Source of the DNA: Pseudomonadota bacterium
Lineage (GTDB): Bacteria > Pseudomonadota > Gammaproteobacteria > Burkholderiales > Burkholderiaceae_B
Assembly: GCA_023432075.1 (NCBI GenBank)
Contig: JAEYVD010000862.1
Span: 1-9,071, forward strand
Reading direction: 5' to 3'
DNA length: 9,071 bases
Shown here: in pieces, positions 1-6,559 of the stretch
Position numbering within the stretch: the stretch's first letter is position 1
How the letters are laid out: each line of letters opens with the position of its first letter
Notes under the pieces: model-generated
The model's database searches: none
The model's input: the letters and a program-made list of their open reading frames with translations, nothing else
What the model was told of the DNA's origin: nothing
Position numbers and translations under genes: made by a program

Positions 1-749
1 CCCAGCGCGCGCGCCTTCAGGCGCATGTTGATGTCCTTGGACACCAGCACGACCTCGCGCTGCGGGTATTTTTCCTGCAGGGCGCGCACCACGCCCAGGA
101 TCTGGTTGTCGGCCTTGCCCATCGGCAAGTCCGAGGGCAGGGTGCTGTGGATGGCCGTGGTCTGGAACATCAGGCGGCCCGTGGCATCCTTGTTGCCCAG
201 CTTGGCCAGCTCAAGGCCTTCGTCCAGGTGCGTGGCGTCCTGCACCAGCGAATCGAGCGACCGGCTGACCTGACGCGCGTTGCGCGCGACTTCCGACATG
301 CCCTTTTTCTGGTGGTCCAGTTCTTCCAGCGTCATCATCGGCAGGAAGATGTCGTGCTCTTCGAAGCGGAAGAGCGAACTGGGATCATGCAGCAGCACGT
401 TCGTGTCCAGCACGAACAGCTTGCGAGGTTCATTCTGGGCGCGCGCCTTGCCGCGCTTGGCGGGGGCGGGCGCAGCCTTGGCCTGCTGGCGCGCCGGGGC
501 GCGAGCGGCCGGCGCCGCGGGGGGCGGCGCCTGGTGAGCGGGCGACGGCGTGTGGGCCTTGCGTGCCGGCGCCGCCAGGCCTTCAAGTTCTGGCTGTACC
601 AGCAGTTCGTCCTCGTCTTCGGCGAGGGCTGCCTGGGTGTTGGACCGCGCAGCGGCAGTCTTGGTGGTGCGGGCCTGCGCCCGGGCGGATTCGCCCGAGG
701 GGAAGGTCAGGATGGCTGCGGGGCGGGTAGGCAACTTCGGAAGCGGCAT
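1..749 (-). CDS. PIN-PhoH family protein, N-terminal part (cut by left edge)
   Basis: The first 250 residues of a PhoH-family protein carrying an N-terminal PIN domain. Family members couple a PIN ribonuclease-type fold to a C-terminal PhoH ATPase/helicase domain. Here the ATPase lies beyond the window, so only the PIN half is seen. Residues 1-108 are low-complexity, rich in Ala, Pro, Lys and Arg, with an acidic patch (EDEDE, 44-48). The PIN domain starts at KLFVLDTNVLLHDP (110-123; acidic residue D115), continues through the E142-E143 region and KADNQILG (212-219; D214), and reaches VSKDINMRLKA (237-247; D239) at the edge. The ATG at 749-747 has an AGGAG at 764-760 with a good spacer. The gene lies 55 bases after the bcp stop on the same strand, so it is probably co-transcribed. 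The family is clear; the RNA-related role is from family knowledge, and the substrate is unknown. Confidence 0.88.
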   Translation of the reverse strand, partial: MPLPKLPTRPAAILTFPSGESARAQARTTKTAAARSNTQAALAEDEDELLVQPELEGLAAPARKAHTPSPAHQAPPPAAPAARAPARQQAKAAPAPAKRGKARAQNEPRKLFVLDTNVLLHDPSSLFRFEEHDIFLPMMTLEELDHQKKGMSEVARNARQVSRSLDSLVQDATHLDEGLELAKLGNKDATGRLMFQTTAIHSTLPSDLPMGKADNQILGVVRALQEKYPQREVVLVSKDINMRLKARAL

Positions 750-804
750 ATGCGTCACTCTCCTGTTTGGGCCGGCTATAGCGCCTGACGGGTTTCCTGT
801 GCGG

Positions 805-1269
805 CTAACCGATACTTTTGGCGGCTTGCAGGACTTCCTTGGCGTGGCCCGGGACCTTCACCCCGCGCCACTCCTGCACCAGCACGCCATAGGCGTCGAT
901 CAAGAAGGTGCTGCGTTCGATGCCGCGCACCTGCTTTCCATACATGTTCTTCTGCTTGATGACGCCGAACAGATTGCAGACGGTTTCGTCGGCGTCGGAG
1001 ATGAGAGGGAAAGGAAGCTCGTACTTGGCCTTGAAATTCTCGTGCGACTTCAGCGAGTCGCGCGAGATGCCGATCACGATCGCGCTGGCCGACAGGAAGT
1101 CGGCGTGCAGATCGCGGAAATCCTGGCTTTCGGTGGTGCAGCCGGGCGTGTTGTCCTTAGGGTAGAAATACAGGATCACGGCCCGCCCCTGGCATTGCTC
1201 GAGGCTGATGGGGCCGATCGTGCTTTCAGCGGTGAACAACGGGGCGGGTTTGCCTATGCTCGGCGTCAT
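805..1269 (-). CDS. bcp: Bcp-type thioredoxin-dependent peroxiredoxin
   Basis: A 154-residue cytoplasmic peroxiredoxin of the Bcp/PrxQ group, which reduces hydrogen peroxide and organic hydroperoxides, normally with electrons from thioredoxin. The thioredoxin fold is evident from VILYFYPKDNTPGCTTES (31-48). C44 is the peroxidatic cysteine and T41 belongs to the conserved PxxxTxxC motif; SDADETVCNLFGV (91-103) and STFLIDAYGV (120-129) follow. The usual resolving cysteine five residues after the peroxidatic one, as in E. coli Bcp, is absent: position 49 is Gln. The only other cysteines are C26 and C98. Length is normal for the family. The ATG shares one base with the TAA of the upstream Mth938 gene (TAATG), so translational coupling is likely. 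The family call is secure; the electron donor and recycling route are not shown by the sequence. Confidence 0.95.
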   Translation of the reverse strand: MTPSIGKPAPLFTAESTIGPISLEQCQGRAVILYFYPKDNTPGCTTESQDFRDLHADFLSASAIVIGISRDSLKSHENFKAKYELPFPLISDADETVCNLFGVIKQKNMYGKQVRGIERSTFLIDAYGVLVQEWRGVKVPGHAKEVLQAAKSIG

Positions 1270-1727
1270 TAATTCGTGGCTCCGTGGGGAGGGATGAGGG
1301 CGACGACCACGCGCCGGCCTTCAGCCATCAGGATGTTGTAGGTGCGCGAGGCAGCGTGGGTGTCCATGGTTTCAACGCCGATGCCGATCGCCAAAAGGGG
1401 ACGCAGCACGTCGGGACGCAGGAACTGTTGCTTGCCGCCGGTGCCCACCAGCAGGACTTCGGGGGCGTTGGCCGGGCGGCTGGGCGCGGCTTCCGGGGCA
1501 TCCAGAAAATCCAGGGGATTGCGGGCGGGCTCGGACAATCCGGCTGCCAGGAGCAAGAGGGAGGAGGTAATGTCGGCCGTCGACTCAACAGGCCAGATGG
1601 TCACTTCGCCTTCGGGGCCGAAAGCGACCGAAGAGGAAAAACGTACCTGGTTGACCTCGATGTAGCCATCGCCATAGGCGGTGACAGTGTTTAGAGCGGC
1701 CGTCGCAGGATCGGTATGCAGCTTCAA
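1269..1727 (-). CDS. Mth938-like (DUF498/NDUFAF3-type) domain protein, TTG start
   Basis: A small single-domain protein of 152 residues of the Mth938/DUF498 family, whose eukaryotic relative NDUFAF3 is a complex I assembly factor; the bacterial role is not established. The N-terminal strand region GYIEVNQVRFSSSV (21-34) and the core from EVLLVGTGGKQ (90-100) through RPDVLRPLLAIGIGVETMDT (104-123) to ASRTYNILMAEGRRVVVAL (126-144) are typical. A variable Ala/Pro-rich stretch lies around residues 66-88. I chose the TTG at 1727-1725 because a GGAG at 1737-1734 sits six bases upstream and the protein then begins MKLHTDP, as I recall for relatives. The in-frame ATG at 1778 would add 17 unrelated-looking residues. 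The stop overlaps the bcp start by one base. There are no signal peptide, membrane segments or cysteines. Confidence 0.85.
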   Translation of the reverse strand: MKLHTDPATAALNTVTAYGDGYIEVNQVRFSSSVAFGPEGEVTIWPVESTADITSSLLLLAAGLSEPARNPLDFLDAPEAAPSRPANAPEVLLVGTGGKQQFLRPDVLRPLLAIGIGVETMDTHAASRTYNILMAEGRRVVVALIPPHGATN

Positions 1728-1733
1728 TAAAAA

Positions 1734-1737
1734 CTCC
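1734..1737 (-). promoter_or_regulatory. Ribosome binding site deciding the TTG start of the Mth938 gene
   Basis: On the minus strand GGAG is followed by TTTTTA and then TTG. The six-base spacer is near ideal, and no ATG or GTG lies in frame at a suitable distance. This supports the TTG at 1727 over the upstream ATG at 1778. Confidence 0.7.
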
Positions 1738-1798
1738 GGCTTTACGTGCTTGATAATAGCGCATCGGACACGCCGCATGTTGCAACGTATCCACGGGG

Positions 1799-1819
1799 AA
1801 AAAGGGGCTTTTTTGCCCC
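1799..1819 (-). terminator. Weak terminator-like hairpin in the divergent intergenic region
   Basis: Read on the minus strand: GGGGC, a six-A loop, GCCCC, then five T residues. The stem is only five base pairs but all G-C, and the U-tract follows directly. No minus-strand gene lies upstream that would need terminating, so it may stop antisense transcription from the alaC side before the Mth938 promoter, or it may be fortuitous. Confidence 0.35.
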
Positions 1820-1821
1820 AT

Positions 1822-1850
1822 TTGCCGCCAAGGCGTCGTTGCGCTAGATT
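1822..1850 (+). promoter_or_regulatory. Possible sigma-70 promoter for the alaC-hom-thrC operon
   Basis: TTGCCG (1822-1827) and TAGATT (1845-1850) are separated by exactly 17 bases, each matching four of six consensus positions. Transcription would begin near 1857 and leave a leader of about 100 bases before the ATG at 1961. I see no leader peptide rich in Thr, Ile or Ala codons and no clear attenuator hairpin in the leader. This is a match by eye only. Confidence 0.4.
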
Positions 1851-1960
1851 ACAGGGTTTTGCTGCGCTGCAATCGTGAGCTGGCGCGGCTCAGAGCCCCT
1901 TTCCCCTTCGCGCGACCGCGCCCTGGTCTTTTTGCCTTTTCGCCCCTAAGGATTCCCATC

Positions 1961-3148
1961 ATGAGGAAGTTCTCTCGCATCGAGCGTTTGCCCCCGTACG
2001 TTTTCAACATTACCGGCGAGCTCAAGATGGCGGCGCGTCGGCGCGGCGAAGACATCATCGACATGTCGATGGGCAATCCGGATGGGGCAACGCCCAAGCA
2101 CATCGTCGACAAGATGGTGGAGGCGACTACGCGTCCCACCACCCACGGCTATTCGGTGTCCAAGGGCATTCCGCGCCTGCGCAAGGCGATCTGCGACTGG
2201 TACCAGCGCCGCTACGCGGTCGAGTTCGATCCTGACTCCGAGGCCATCGTCACCATCGGGTCCAAGGAAGGCCTGGCGCACCTGATGCTGGCCACGCTGG
2301 ACCGCGGCGACACCGTGCTGGTGCCCAATCCCAGCTACCCGATTCACATTTACGGCGCGGTCATCGCGGGCGCCAACATCCGTTCCGTGCGAATGACGCC
2401 GGGCGTGGACTTCTTCGAGGAACTGGAACGCGCCGTGCGCGAATCCATCCCGAAGCCCAAGATGATGGTGCTGGGCTTTCCCAGCAACCCGACCGCCCAA
2501 TGCGTGGACCTGTCGTTCTTCGAGCGCGTGGTGGCGCTTGCCAAGGAACACGACATCCTCGTCGTGCATGACCTCGCCTACGCCGACATCACGTTCGATG
2601 GCTACGTGGCGCCGTCCATCATGCAGGTGCCCGGCGCGCGCGACGTCGCGGTCGAGTTCTTCACGATGAGCAAGAGCTACAACATGGCCGGCTGGCGCAT
2701 CGGCTACATGGTCGGCAACCGCGAGCTGGTGAACGCGCTGGCTCGCATCAAGAGCTATCACGACTACGGTACGTTCACGCCGATCCAGGTGGCGTCCATC
2801 GCTGCACTGGACGGCCCGCAGGACTGCGTGAGCGAAATCGTGGCGCAGTACCAGAGCCGCCGCGATGTGCTCGTGCGCGGCCTGCATGAAGCAGGTTGGA
2901 ATGTGGAGATTCCCAAGGCGTCCATGTACATCTGGGCGCAGATCCCCGAACCCTACCGGGCGATGGGCTCTTTGGAATTTGCCAAGCGTGTCCTGTCGGA
3001 TGCGAAAGTGGCCGTGTCCCCCGGGATCGGCTTCGGCGAGTATGGCGACGAATACGTGCGCTTCGCGCTTATCGAAAACGAGCAGCGCACGCGTCAAGCG
3101 GTGCGCGGCATCAAAGATATGTTCCGCAAGGACGGACTGCTGAAGTGA
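1961..3148 (+). CDS. alaC: AlaC-like class I/II aminotransferase (probable glutamate-pyruvate transaminase)
   Basis: A 395-residue cytoplasmic PLP-dependent fold-type I aminotransferase, closest in sequence feel to AlaC (YfdZ), which makes alanine from pyruvate with glutamate as amino donor. Visible landmarks are SMGNPDG (36-42), the PLP-phosphate region GSKEGLAHL (100-108), Y126 in NPSYPIH, PSNPTA (174-179, N176), HDLAYAD (203-209; D204 and Y207 contact the cofactor), [15 protein letters not shown] (235-249; K238 forms the Schiff base, R246 holds the phosphate) and YVRFAL (365-370; R367 for the substrate carboxylate). The ATG at 1961 has a TAAGGA at 1947-1952 with an eight-base spacer; the frame stays open upstream, but without a better start. 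It is the first gene before hom and thrC. The precise amino-acid specificity is inferred, since related enzymes act on LL-diaminopimelate or aspartate. Confidence 0.9.
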   Translation: MRKFSRIERLPPYVFNITGELKMAARRRGEDIIDMSMGNPDGATPKHIVDKMVEATTRPTTHGYSVSKGIPRLRKAICDWYQRRYAVEFDPDSEAIVTIGSKEGLAHLMLATLDRGDTVLVPNPSYPIHIYGAVIAGANIRSVRMTPGVDFFEELERAVRESIPKPKMMVLGFPSNPTAQCVDLSFFERVVALAKEHDILVVHDLAYADITFDGYVAPSIMQVPGARDVAVEFFTMSKSYNMAGWRIGYMVGNRELVNALARIKSYHDYGTFTPIQVASIAALDGPQDCVSEIVAQYQSRRDVLVRGLHEAGWNVEIPKASMYIWAQIPEPYRAMGSLEFAKRVLSDAKVAVSPGIGFGEYGDEYVRFALIENEQRTRQAVRGIKDMFRKDGLLK

Positions 3149-3151
3149 TGG

Positions 3152-3239
3152 ACGCCCACCCCCGCAGCGCTGCGCGCTTCCCCCTCTGAGGGGGCATGCC
3201 TGCGGACCGGCGGAGCCGGATCCGCGGCATCGCGATCGG
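3152..3239. repeat. Three-hairpin G/C-rich intergenic repeat-like element
   Basis: The gap between the aminotransferase and hom is filled with consecutive dyads. They are CGCAGCGCTGCG (3163-3174, perfect palindrome), CCCCCTC-T-GAGGGGG (3180-3194, seven-base arms around one base) and GCGGA-CCGGC-GGA-GCCGG-A-TCCGC (3202-3225, ten paired bases with one bulged A). From memory, very similar sequences recur between genes in Achromobacter, Bordetella and other Burkholderiales, so I read this as a dispersed REP-like element. Only one copy is present in this window, so repetition is not shown here. It could act as an mRNA-stabilising or processing structure between alaC and hom. No T-tract follows, so it does not look like an intrinsic terminator. 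Confidence 0.6.
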
Positions 3240-3278
3240 GTGGCAACAGCTTCATGCACAGGATTATGGAGAAGTGAA

Positions 3279-4622
3279 ATGAATTCCCCTCAACGCCCGC
3301 CCGCAGAGGGCGGCGCGATGAAACCCATGAAGGTGGGTCTGCTTGGTCTTGGCGTGGTTGGCGGCGGCACGTGGACCGTGCTGTCCCGCAACGCCGAGGA
3401 AATCGCCCGCCGCGCTGGCCGCCGCATTGAAGTCACCCGAGCCGCCGTGCGCGACGTGGAGAAGGCGCGTGCCCGCGTGGGAGACTCCCTCCTGGTCGAC
3501 ACCGATGTGCGCGCGCTGGTGCGCGATCCCGACATCGACATCGTCGTGGAACTGATCGGCGGCGACACGCTGGCGCGCGAGCTGGTGCTCGAAGCCATCG
3601 CCAACGGCAAGCATGTGGTCACGGCCAACAAGGCCTTGCTGGCCAAGCATGGCAACGAGATCTTCGCCGCCGCGTCGGAACGTGGCGTGATGGTGAACTT
3701 CGAGGCCGCGGTCGCGGGCGGCATCCCGATCATCAAGGCGATCCGCGAAGGCCTGACCGCCAACCGCATCCAGTGGGTGGCCGGCATCATCAACGGCACC
3801 ACCAATTTCATCCTGTCCGAAATGCGCTCGCGCGGCCTGCCGTTTGCCGATGTGTTGGCGGAAGCCCAACGCCTGGGCTACGCCGAAGCCGACCCCACGT
3901 TCGACGTGGAAGGCGTGGACGCGGCTCACAAGCTGACGCTGCTGGCCTCGCTGGCATTCGGCGTGCCGGTGCAATTCGACCGCGCCCACATCGAAGGCAT
4001 CTCGCAACTGGCCGCCGAAGACATCCAACACGCCGAGCGCCTGGGCTATCGCATCAAGCTGCTGGGCATCACCAAGCGCCGCCCCGACGGCATCGAGCTG
4101 CGCGTGCATCCGGCGCTGGTGCCGTCCGAGCGCCTGCTGGCCAACGTCGAAGGCGCGATGAACGCGGTGCTGGTCAAGGGCGACGCCGTCGGCCCGACGC
4201 TGTACTACGGGCAGGGCGCGGGCGAAGAGCCCACCGCCTCGGCCGTCGTGGCCGACCTGGTCGACGTGACGCGCCTGCACACCGCCGATCCGGGCAACCG
4301 CGTGCCGCACCTGGCCTTCCAGCCGGATGCCATGTCGGACACGCCGATCCTGCCGATCGAACAGGTCAGCACGTCGTACTACCTGCGTCTGCGAGTCGAC
4401 GATCAGCCCGGCGTGCTGGCGGACATCGCCCGCATCCTGGCCGACCGCGGCATTTCCATCGGTTCGATGATCCAGCAGCCGTCGCACATCGGCGGCGCCG
4501 ACATCATCTTCCTCACGCACGAGGCCGTCGAAGGCAACGTCAACCAGGCCATCGAACGCATCGAGTCGCTGCCGTTCGTGCGGTCCAAGGTGACGCGCCT
4601 GCGCGTGGAGAACCTGACGTGA
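3279..4622 (+). CDS. hom: Homoserine dehydrogenase with C-terminal ACT domain
   Basis: Catalyses NAD(P)H-dependent reduction of aspartate semialdehyde to homoserine, the branch point to threonine and methionine. Numbered from the ATG at 3279 (447 residues): Rossmann motif GLLGLGVVGGG (20-30), TANKALLAKHG (115-125; K118 conserved), the catalytic region GYAEADPTFDVEGVDAAHK (200-218; E203, D214 and K218 match the family's key acidic residues and lysine), then a C-terminal ACT domain (about 369-447, with DDQPGVLADIARIL at 374-387). The ACT domain suggests threonine feedback inhibition. It is monofunctional, with no aspartokinase domain. The start is uncertain: 3279 has a strong GGAG (3268-3271, seven-base spacer), while the ATG at 3318 would give the 434 residues usual for the family. 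The gene follows alaC after 130 bases and precedes thrC by 34, so an operon is likely. Confidence 0.95.
   Translation: MNSPQRPPAEGGAMKPMKVGLLGLGVVGGGTWTVLSRNAEEIARRAGRRIEVTRAAVRDVEKARARVGDSLLVDTDVRALVRDPDIDIVVELIGGDTLARELVLEAIANGKHVVTANKALLAKHGNEIFAAASERGVMVNFEAAVAGGIPIIKAIREGLTANRIQWVAGIINGTTNFILSEMRSRGLPFADVLAEAQRLGYAEADPTFDVEGVDAAHKLTLLASLAFGVPVQFDRAHIEGISQLAAEDIQHAERLGYRIKLLGITKRRPDGIELRVHPALVPSERLLANVEGAMNAVLVKGDAVGPTLYYGQGAGEEPTASAVVADLVDVTRLHTADPGNRVPHLAFQPDAMSDTPILPIEQVSTSYYLRLRVDDQPGVLADIARILADRGISIGSMIQQPSHIGGADIIFLTHEAVEGNVNQAIERIESLPFVRSKVTRLRVENLT
3297..3313 (+). promoter_or_regulatory. Hairpin over the internal hom start
   Basis: CCGCCC-GCAGA-GGGCGG forms a perfect six-base-pair stem that ends four bases before the internal ATG at 3318. 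It buries the only Shine-Dalgarno-like purines (AGAGGG, 3305-3310) for that start. If translation begins at 3279 the hairpin lies within the coding sequence; if it begins at 3318 the hairpin would restrain initiation. Its function is not shown. Confidence 0.35.
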
Positions 4623-4656
4623 TCGGGGGCGCCCGGTGCATCGTGGAGCAATTGAC

Positions 4657-6066
4657 ATGAAATACATCTCTACGCGCGGCGGCATGGCCCCGCTGGAATT
4701 TTCCGACATCCTGCTCGAAGGCCTGGCGCCCGACGGCGGGCTGGCGGTGCCGCAGACGCTGCCGCAGGTTTCCGCGGAAACGCTGGAATCCTGGCGCGGC
4801 CTGTCGTATGCCGACCTGGCCTTCGAAGTGCTGTCGCTGTTCGCCACGGACATTCCCGCGGACGACCTGCGCCGCCTGACCCGGGCCGCCTACACGCCGC
4901 AGATCTTCAACAGCGAGGACATCGTTCCGCTGCGTCCGCTCGATGGCGGGCTGTCGCTGCTGGGCCTGTCGGAAGGTCCGACGCTGGCGTTCAAGGACAT
5001 GGCCATGCAGTTCCTGGGCCAGGTCTTTGAGTACGTGCTTTCCAAGCGCGGCACCACGCTGAACATCGTGGGCGCCACCTCCGGCGACACGGGCTCGGCC
5101 GCTGAATATGCGCTGCGCGGCAAGCAGGGCGTGGCAGTGTTCATGTTGTCGCCCCACGGCCGCATGAGCGCCTTCCAGCGCGCGCAGATGTACTCGCTGC
5201 AAGACGAGAACATCCACAACATCGCCGTGCGTGGGGTCTTCGACGAAGCCCAGGACATCGTCAAGGCGCTGGCGGGCGATCTGGCCTTCAAGACGAAGTA
5301 CCGTCTTGGCGCGGTCAATTCGATCAACTGGGCGCGTATCGCCGCCCAGGTCGTCTACTACTTCCACGGTTGGCTGCGCGCCACCGAGCGCGCGGGACAG
5401 CAAGTGTCGTTCGCCGTGCCGTCGGGCAATTTCGGCAACATCCTGTCGGGCCACATTGCCCGCAGCATGGGCCTGCCCATCCGCCGCCTCGTGCTCGCCA
5501 CGAACGAGAACAACGTGCTGGAGGAGTTTTTCCGCACCGGCGTGTATCGTCCTCGCGGGGCCGCGCAGACGTACGCGACGTCCAGCCCGTCGATGGACAT
5601 TTCGCGCGCCTCCAACTTCGAGCGTTTCGTGTTCGACCTGACGGGCCGCGATAGCGGCCGTGTGAAGGAATTGTGGACGACGATGGCGCGCGACGGCGCG
5701 TTTGACCTGTCCGACATGAAGGACCAGTTCGAGTCGCGTTATGGCTTCGTATCGGGCGCCAGCTCGCATTCGGACCGCCTGGCTACGATCCGCGCCGTCT
5801 ACGACGCCACCGGCGTGCTGGTCGACCCGCACACCGCCGACGGTGTGAAGGTCGCACGCGAATTCGTCGAGCCCGGTGTTCCCATGCTCGTGCTGGAAAC
5901 CGCGCTGCCCGCCAAGTTCTCCGAGACCATCGAGGAAGCGCTTGGCCGTCCCGCCACGCCGCCGGGCAATCTCGCGGACCTGGAATCGCTGCCCCAACGC
6001 GTCGAAGTCATGGACTGCAACGAGGCATCCGTACGCCGTTTCATCGAGGCCCACGCCAAGGTGTAA
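4657..6066 (+). CDS. thrC: Threonine synthase
   Basis: A PLP enzyme that converts O-phosphohomoserine to threonine and phosphate, the last step of the pathway. It has 469 residues, the normal size for the longer proteobacterial/fungal-type threonine synthases. It opens with MKYISTRGG and LLEGLAPDGGLAVP (19-32), typical N-terminal motifs. GPTLAFKDMAMQFLG (107-121) carries the PLP lysine K113; GATSGDTGSAA (139-149) and VPSGNFGNI (254-262) bind substrate and cofactor phosphate. I chose the ATG at 4657 because GGAG at 4645-4648 has an eight-base spacer; the frame could open slightly earlier at 4636 but without such a site. It lies 34 bases after hom and is followed by an intrinsic terminator. No homoserine kinase gene is adjacent, so its substrate must be made by an enzyme encoded elsewhere. 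Confidence 0.97.
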   Translation: MKYISTRGGMAPLEFSDILLEGLAPDGGLAVPQTLPQVSAETLESWRGLSYADLAFEVLSLFATDIPADDLRRLTRAAYTPQIFNSEDIVPLRPLDGGLSLLGLSEGPTLAFKDMAMQFLGQVFEYVLSKRGTTLNIVGATSGDTGSAAEYALRGKQGVAVFMLSPHGRMSAFQRAQMYSLQDENIHNIAVRGVFDEAQDIVKALAGDLAFKTKYRLGAVNSINWARIAAQVVYYFHGWLRATERAGQQVSFAVPSGNFGNILSGHIARSMGLPIRRLVLATNENNVLEEFFRTGVYRPRGAAQTYATSSPSMDISRASNFERFVFDLTGRDSGRVKELWTTMARDGAFDLSDMKDQFESRYGFVSGASSHSDRLATIRAVYDATGVLVDPHTADGVKVAREFVEPGVPMLVLETALPAKFSETIEEALGRPATPPGNLADLESLPQRVEVMDCNEASVRRFIEAHAKV

Positions 6067-6093
6067 GCGCGATTGCCGCTTGTATACGGTTGC

Positions 6094-6127
6094 AACCCCT
6101 CCCAGGCATGCCCTGCGAGGGGTTTTT
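6094..6127 (+). terminator. Intrinsic terminator of the alaC-hom-thrC operon
   Basis: AACCCCTC (6094-6101) pairs with GAGGGGTT (6117-6124). An inner CAGG/CCTG stem (6103-6106 with 6112-6115) extends it across a single C-C mismatch, and the T run goes on to 6127. It lies 27 bases after the thrC stop, a classic rho-independent layout. Confidence 0.88.
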
Positions 6128-6244
6128 CATTATTGGGGTCGGGGACGATTACGTTCTTACGCATTTTGCCGACAACCCGACACGATTTCGGGGATCGATT
6201 CGGATAGAGTGAAATCACCTATTCAACACTCGGAGAACACAACC

Positions 6245-6466
6245 ATGAAGCTGAAGACCATGACGTTGGCCCTGGTGATGACCGGCGTTGGTGTGCTGGC
6301 CGGATGCTCGTCGCCCTCGGTTATTCACCAACGCGACGGATCTTCGACCGTAGCGCCCGACGAGCCCGAATACGACAAGAAGTCGGGCATGTATGAATAC
6401 GAACAGAACGGCAAGAAGATGCAGATCAACAAGGACGACGTGAAGTCCATCGAAGAGGTCAAGTAA
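6245..6466 (+). CDS. YgdI/YgdR-family small lipoprotein
   Basis: A 73-residue predicted lipoprotein. The signal peptide has a short basic start (MKLKTM), a hydrophobic core (LALVMTGVGV, 8-17) and the lipobox LAGC (18-21), so C21 would be lipidated. Residues after the cysteine are Ser-Ser-Pro, not Asp, which points to the outer membrane. The mature part has the DUF903 (YgdI/YgdR) pattern, a small SH3-like beta domain: RDGSSTVAPDEPEYDKKSGM (30-49), then YEYEQNGKKMQINKDDVKSI (50-69). GGAGAA at 6232-6237 supports the ATG. It seems monocistronic: a terminator precedes it and another follows 27 bases after its stop. The family is known mainly as envelope proteins of undefined role. I saw no convincing promoter in the 117 bases upstream. 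Confidence 0.88.
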   Translation: MKLKTMTLALVMTGVGVLAGCSSPSVIHQRDGSSTVAPDEPEYDKKSGMYEYEQNGKKMQINKDDVKSIEEVK

Positions 6467-6492
6467 CGCAGATCTTGCTTGCCTGAACCCCG

Positions 6493-6528
6493 AAAAAAAG
6501 CCCCCGGCCATATTGACCGGGGGCTTTT
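6493..6528. terminator. Bidirectional intrinsic terminator between the lipoprotein gene and fbp
   Basis: AAAAGCCCCCGG (6496-6507) is perfectly complementary to CCGGGGGCTTTT (6517-6528), with a nine-base loop. An A run (6493-6499) on one side and a T run on the other supply the U-tract for both strands. It sits between convergent genes and can serve both the lipoprotein transcript and the pepN-fbp transcript. Confidence 0.92.
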
Positions 6529-6559
6529 GCATGGGCGCGCCGAATGGGCGCCGGGTATC

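Noticed and set aside
147..1272. Plus-strand open frames opposite phoH and bcp
   Set aside because: Both cover recognised minus-strand genes. The products have repetitive Gly/Arg or Ala/Asp composition and no motif.
1753..1758. TATTAT on the minus strand as a -10 box for the Mth938 gene
   Set aside because: The nearest -35-like hexamer (TTGCAA) is 21 bases away, too far for a confident sigma-70 promoter.
1946..3259. Minus-strand open frame of 437 codons opposite the aminotransferase
   Set aside because: It spans the aminotransferase gene and the hairpin element, and its product matches no family I recognise.
3149..3278. Hairpins between alaC and hom read as a rho-independent terminator
   Set aside because: No T-tract follows any of the stems, and hom has no clear promoter after them, so an intergenic repeat fits better.
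3264..4853. Long minus-strand open frame of 529 codons across hom
   Set aside because: It is antisense to a clear homoserine dehydrogenase. Its product is His/Arg/Gln/Ala-rich with no family motif, as expected from high third-position G/C on the other strand.
4540..6054. Minus-strand open frame of 504 codons opposite thrC
   Set aside because: A shadow of threonine synthase, with no recognisable domain, no supporting ribosome binding site and shadow-type composition.
6205..6210. TAGAGT as a -10 box for the lipoprotein gene
   Set aside because: No acceptable -35 hexamer lies 16-18 bases upstream, so no promoter is called.
5876..6244. Upstream extension of the lipoprotein reading frame
   Set aside because: The extended frame overlaps thrC out of frame and passes through a terminator. 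The lipoprotein signal peptide and ribosome binding site place the start at 6245.
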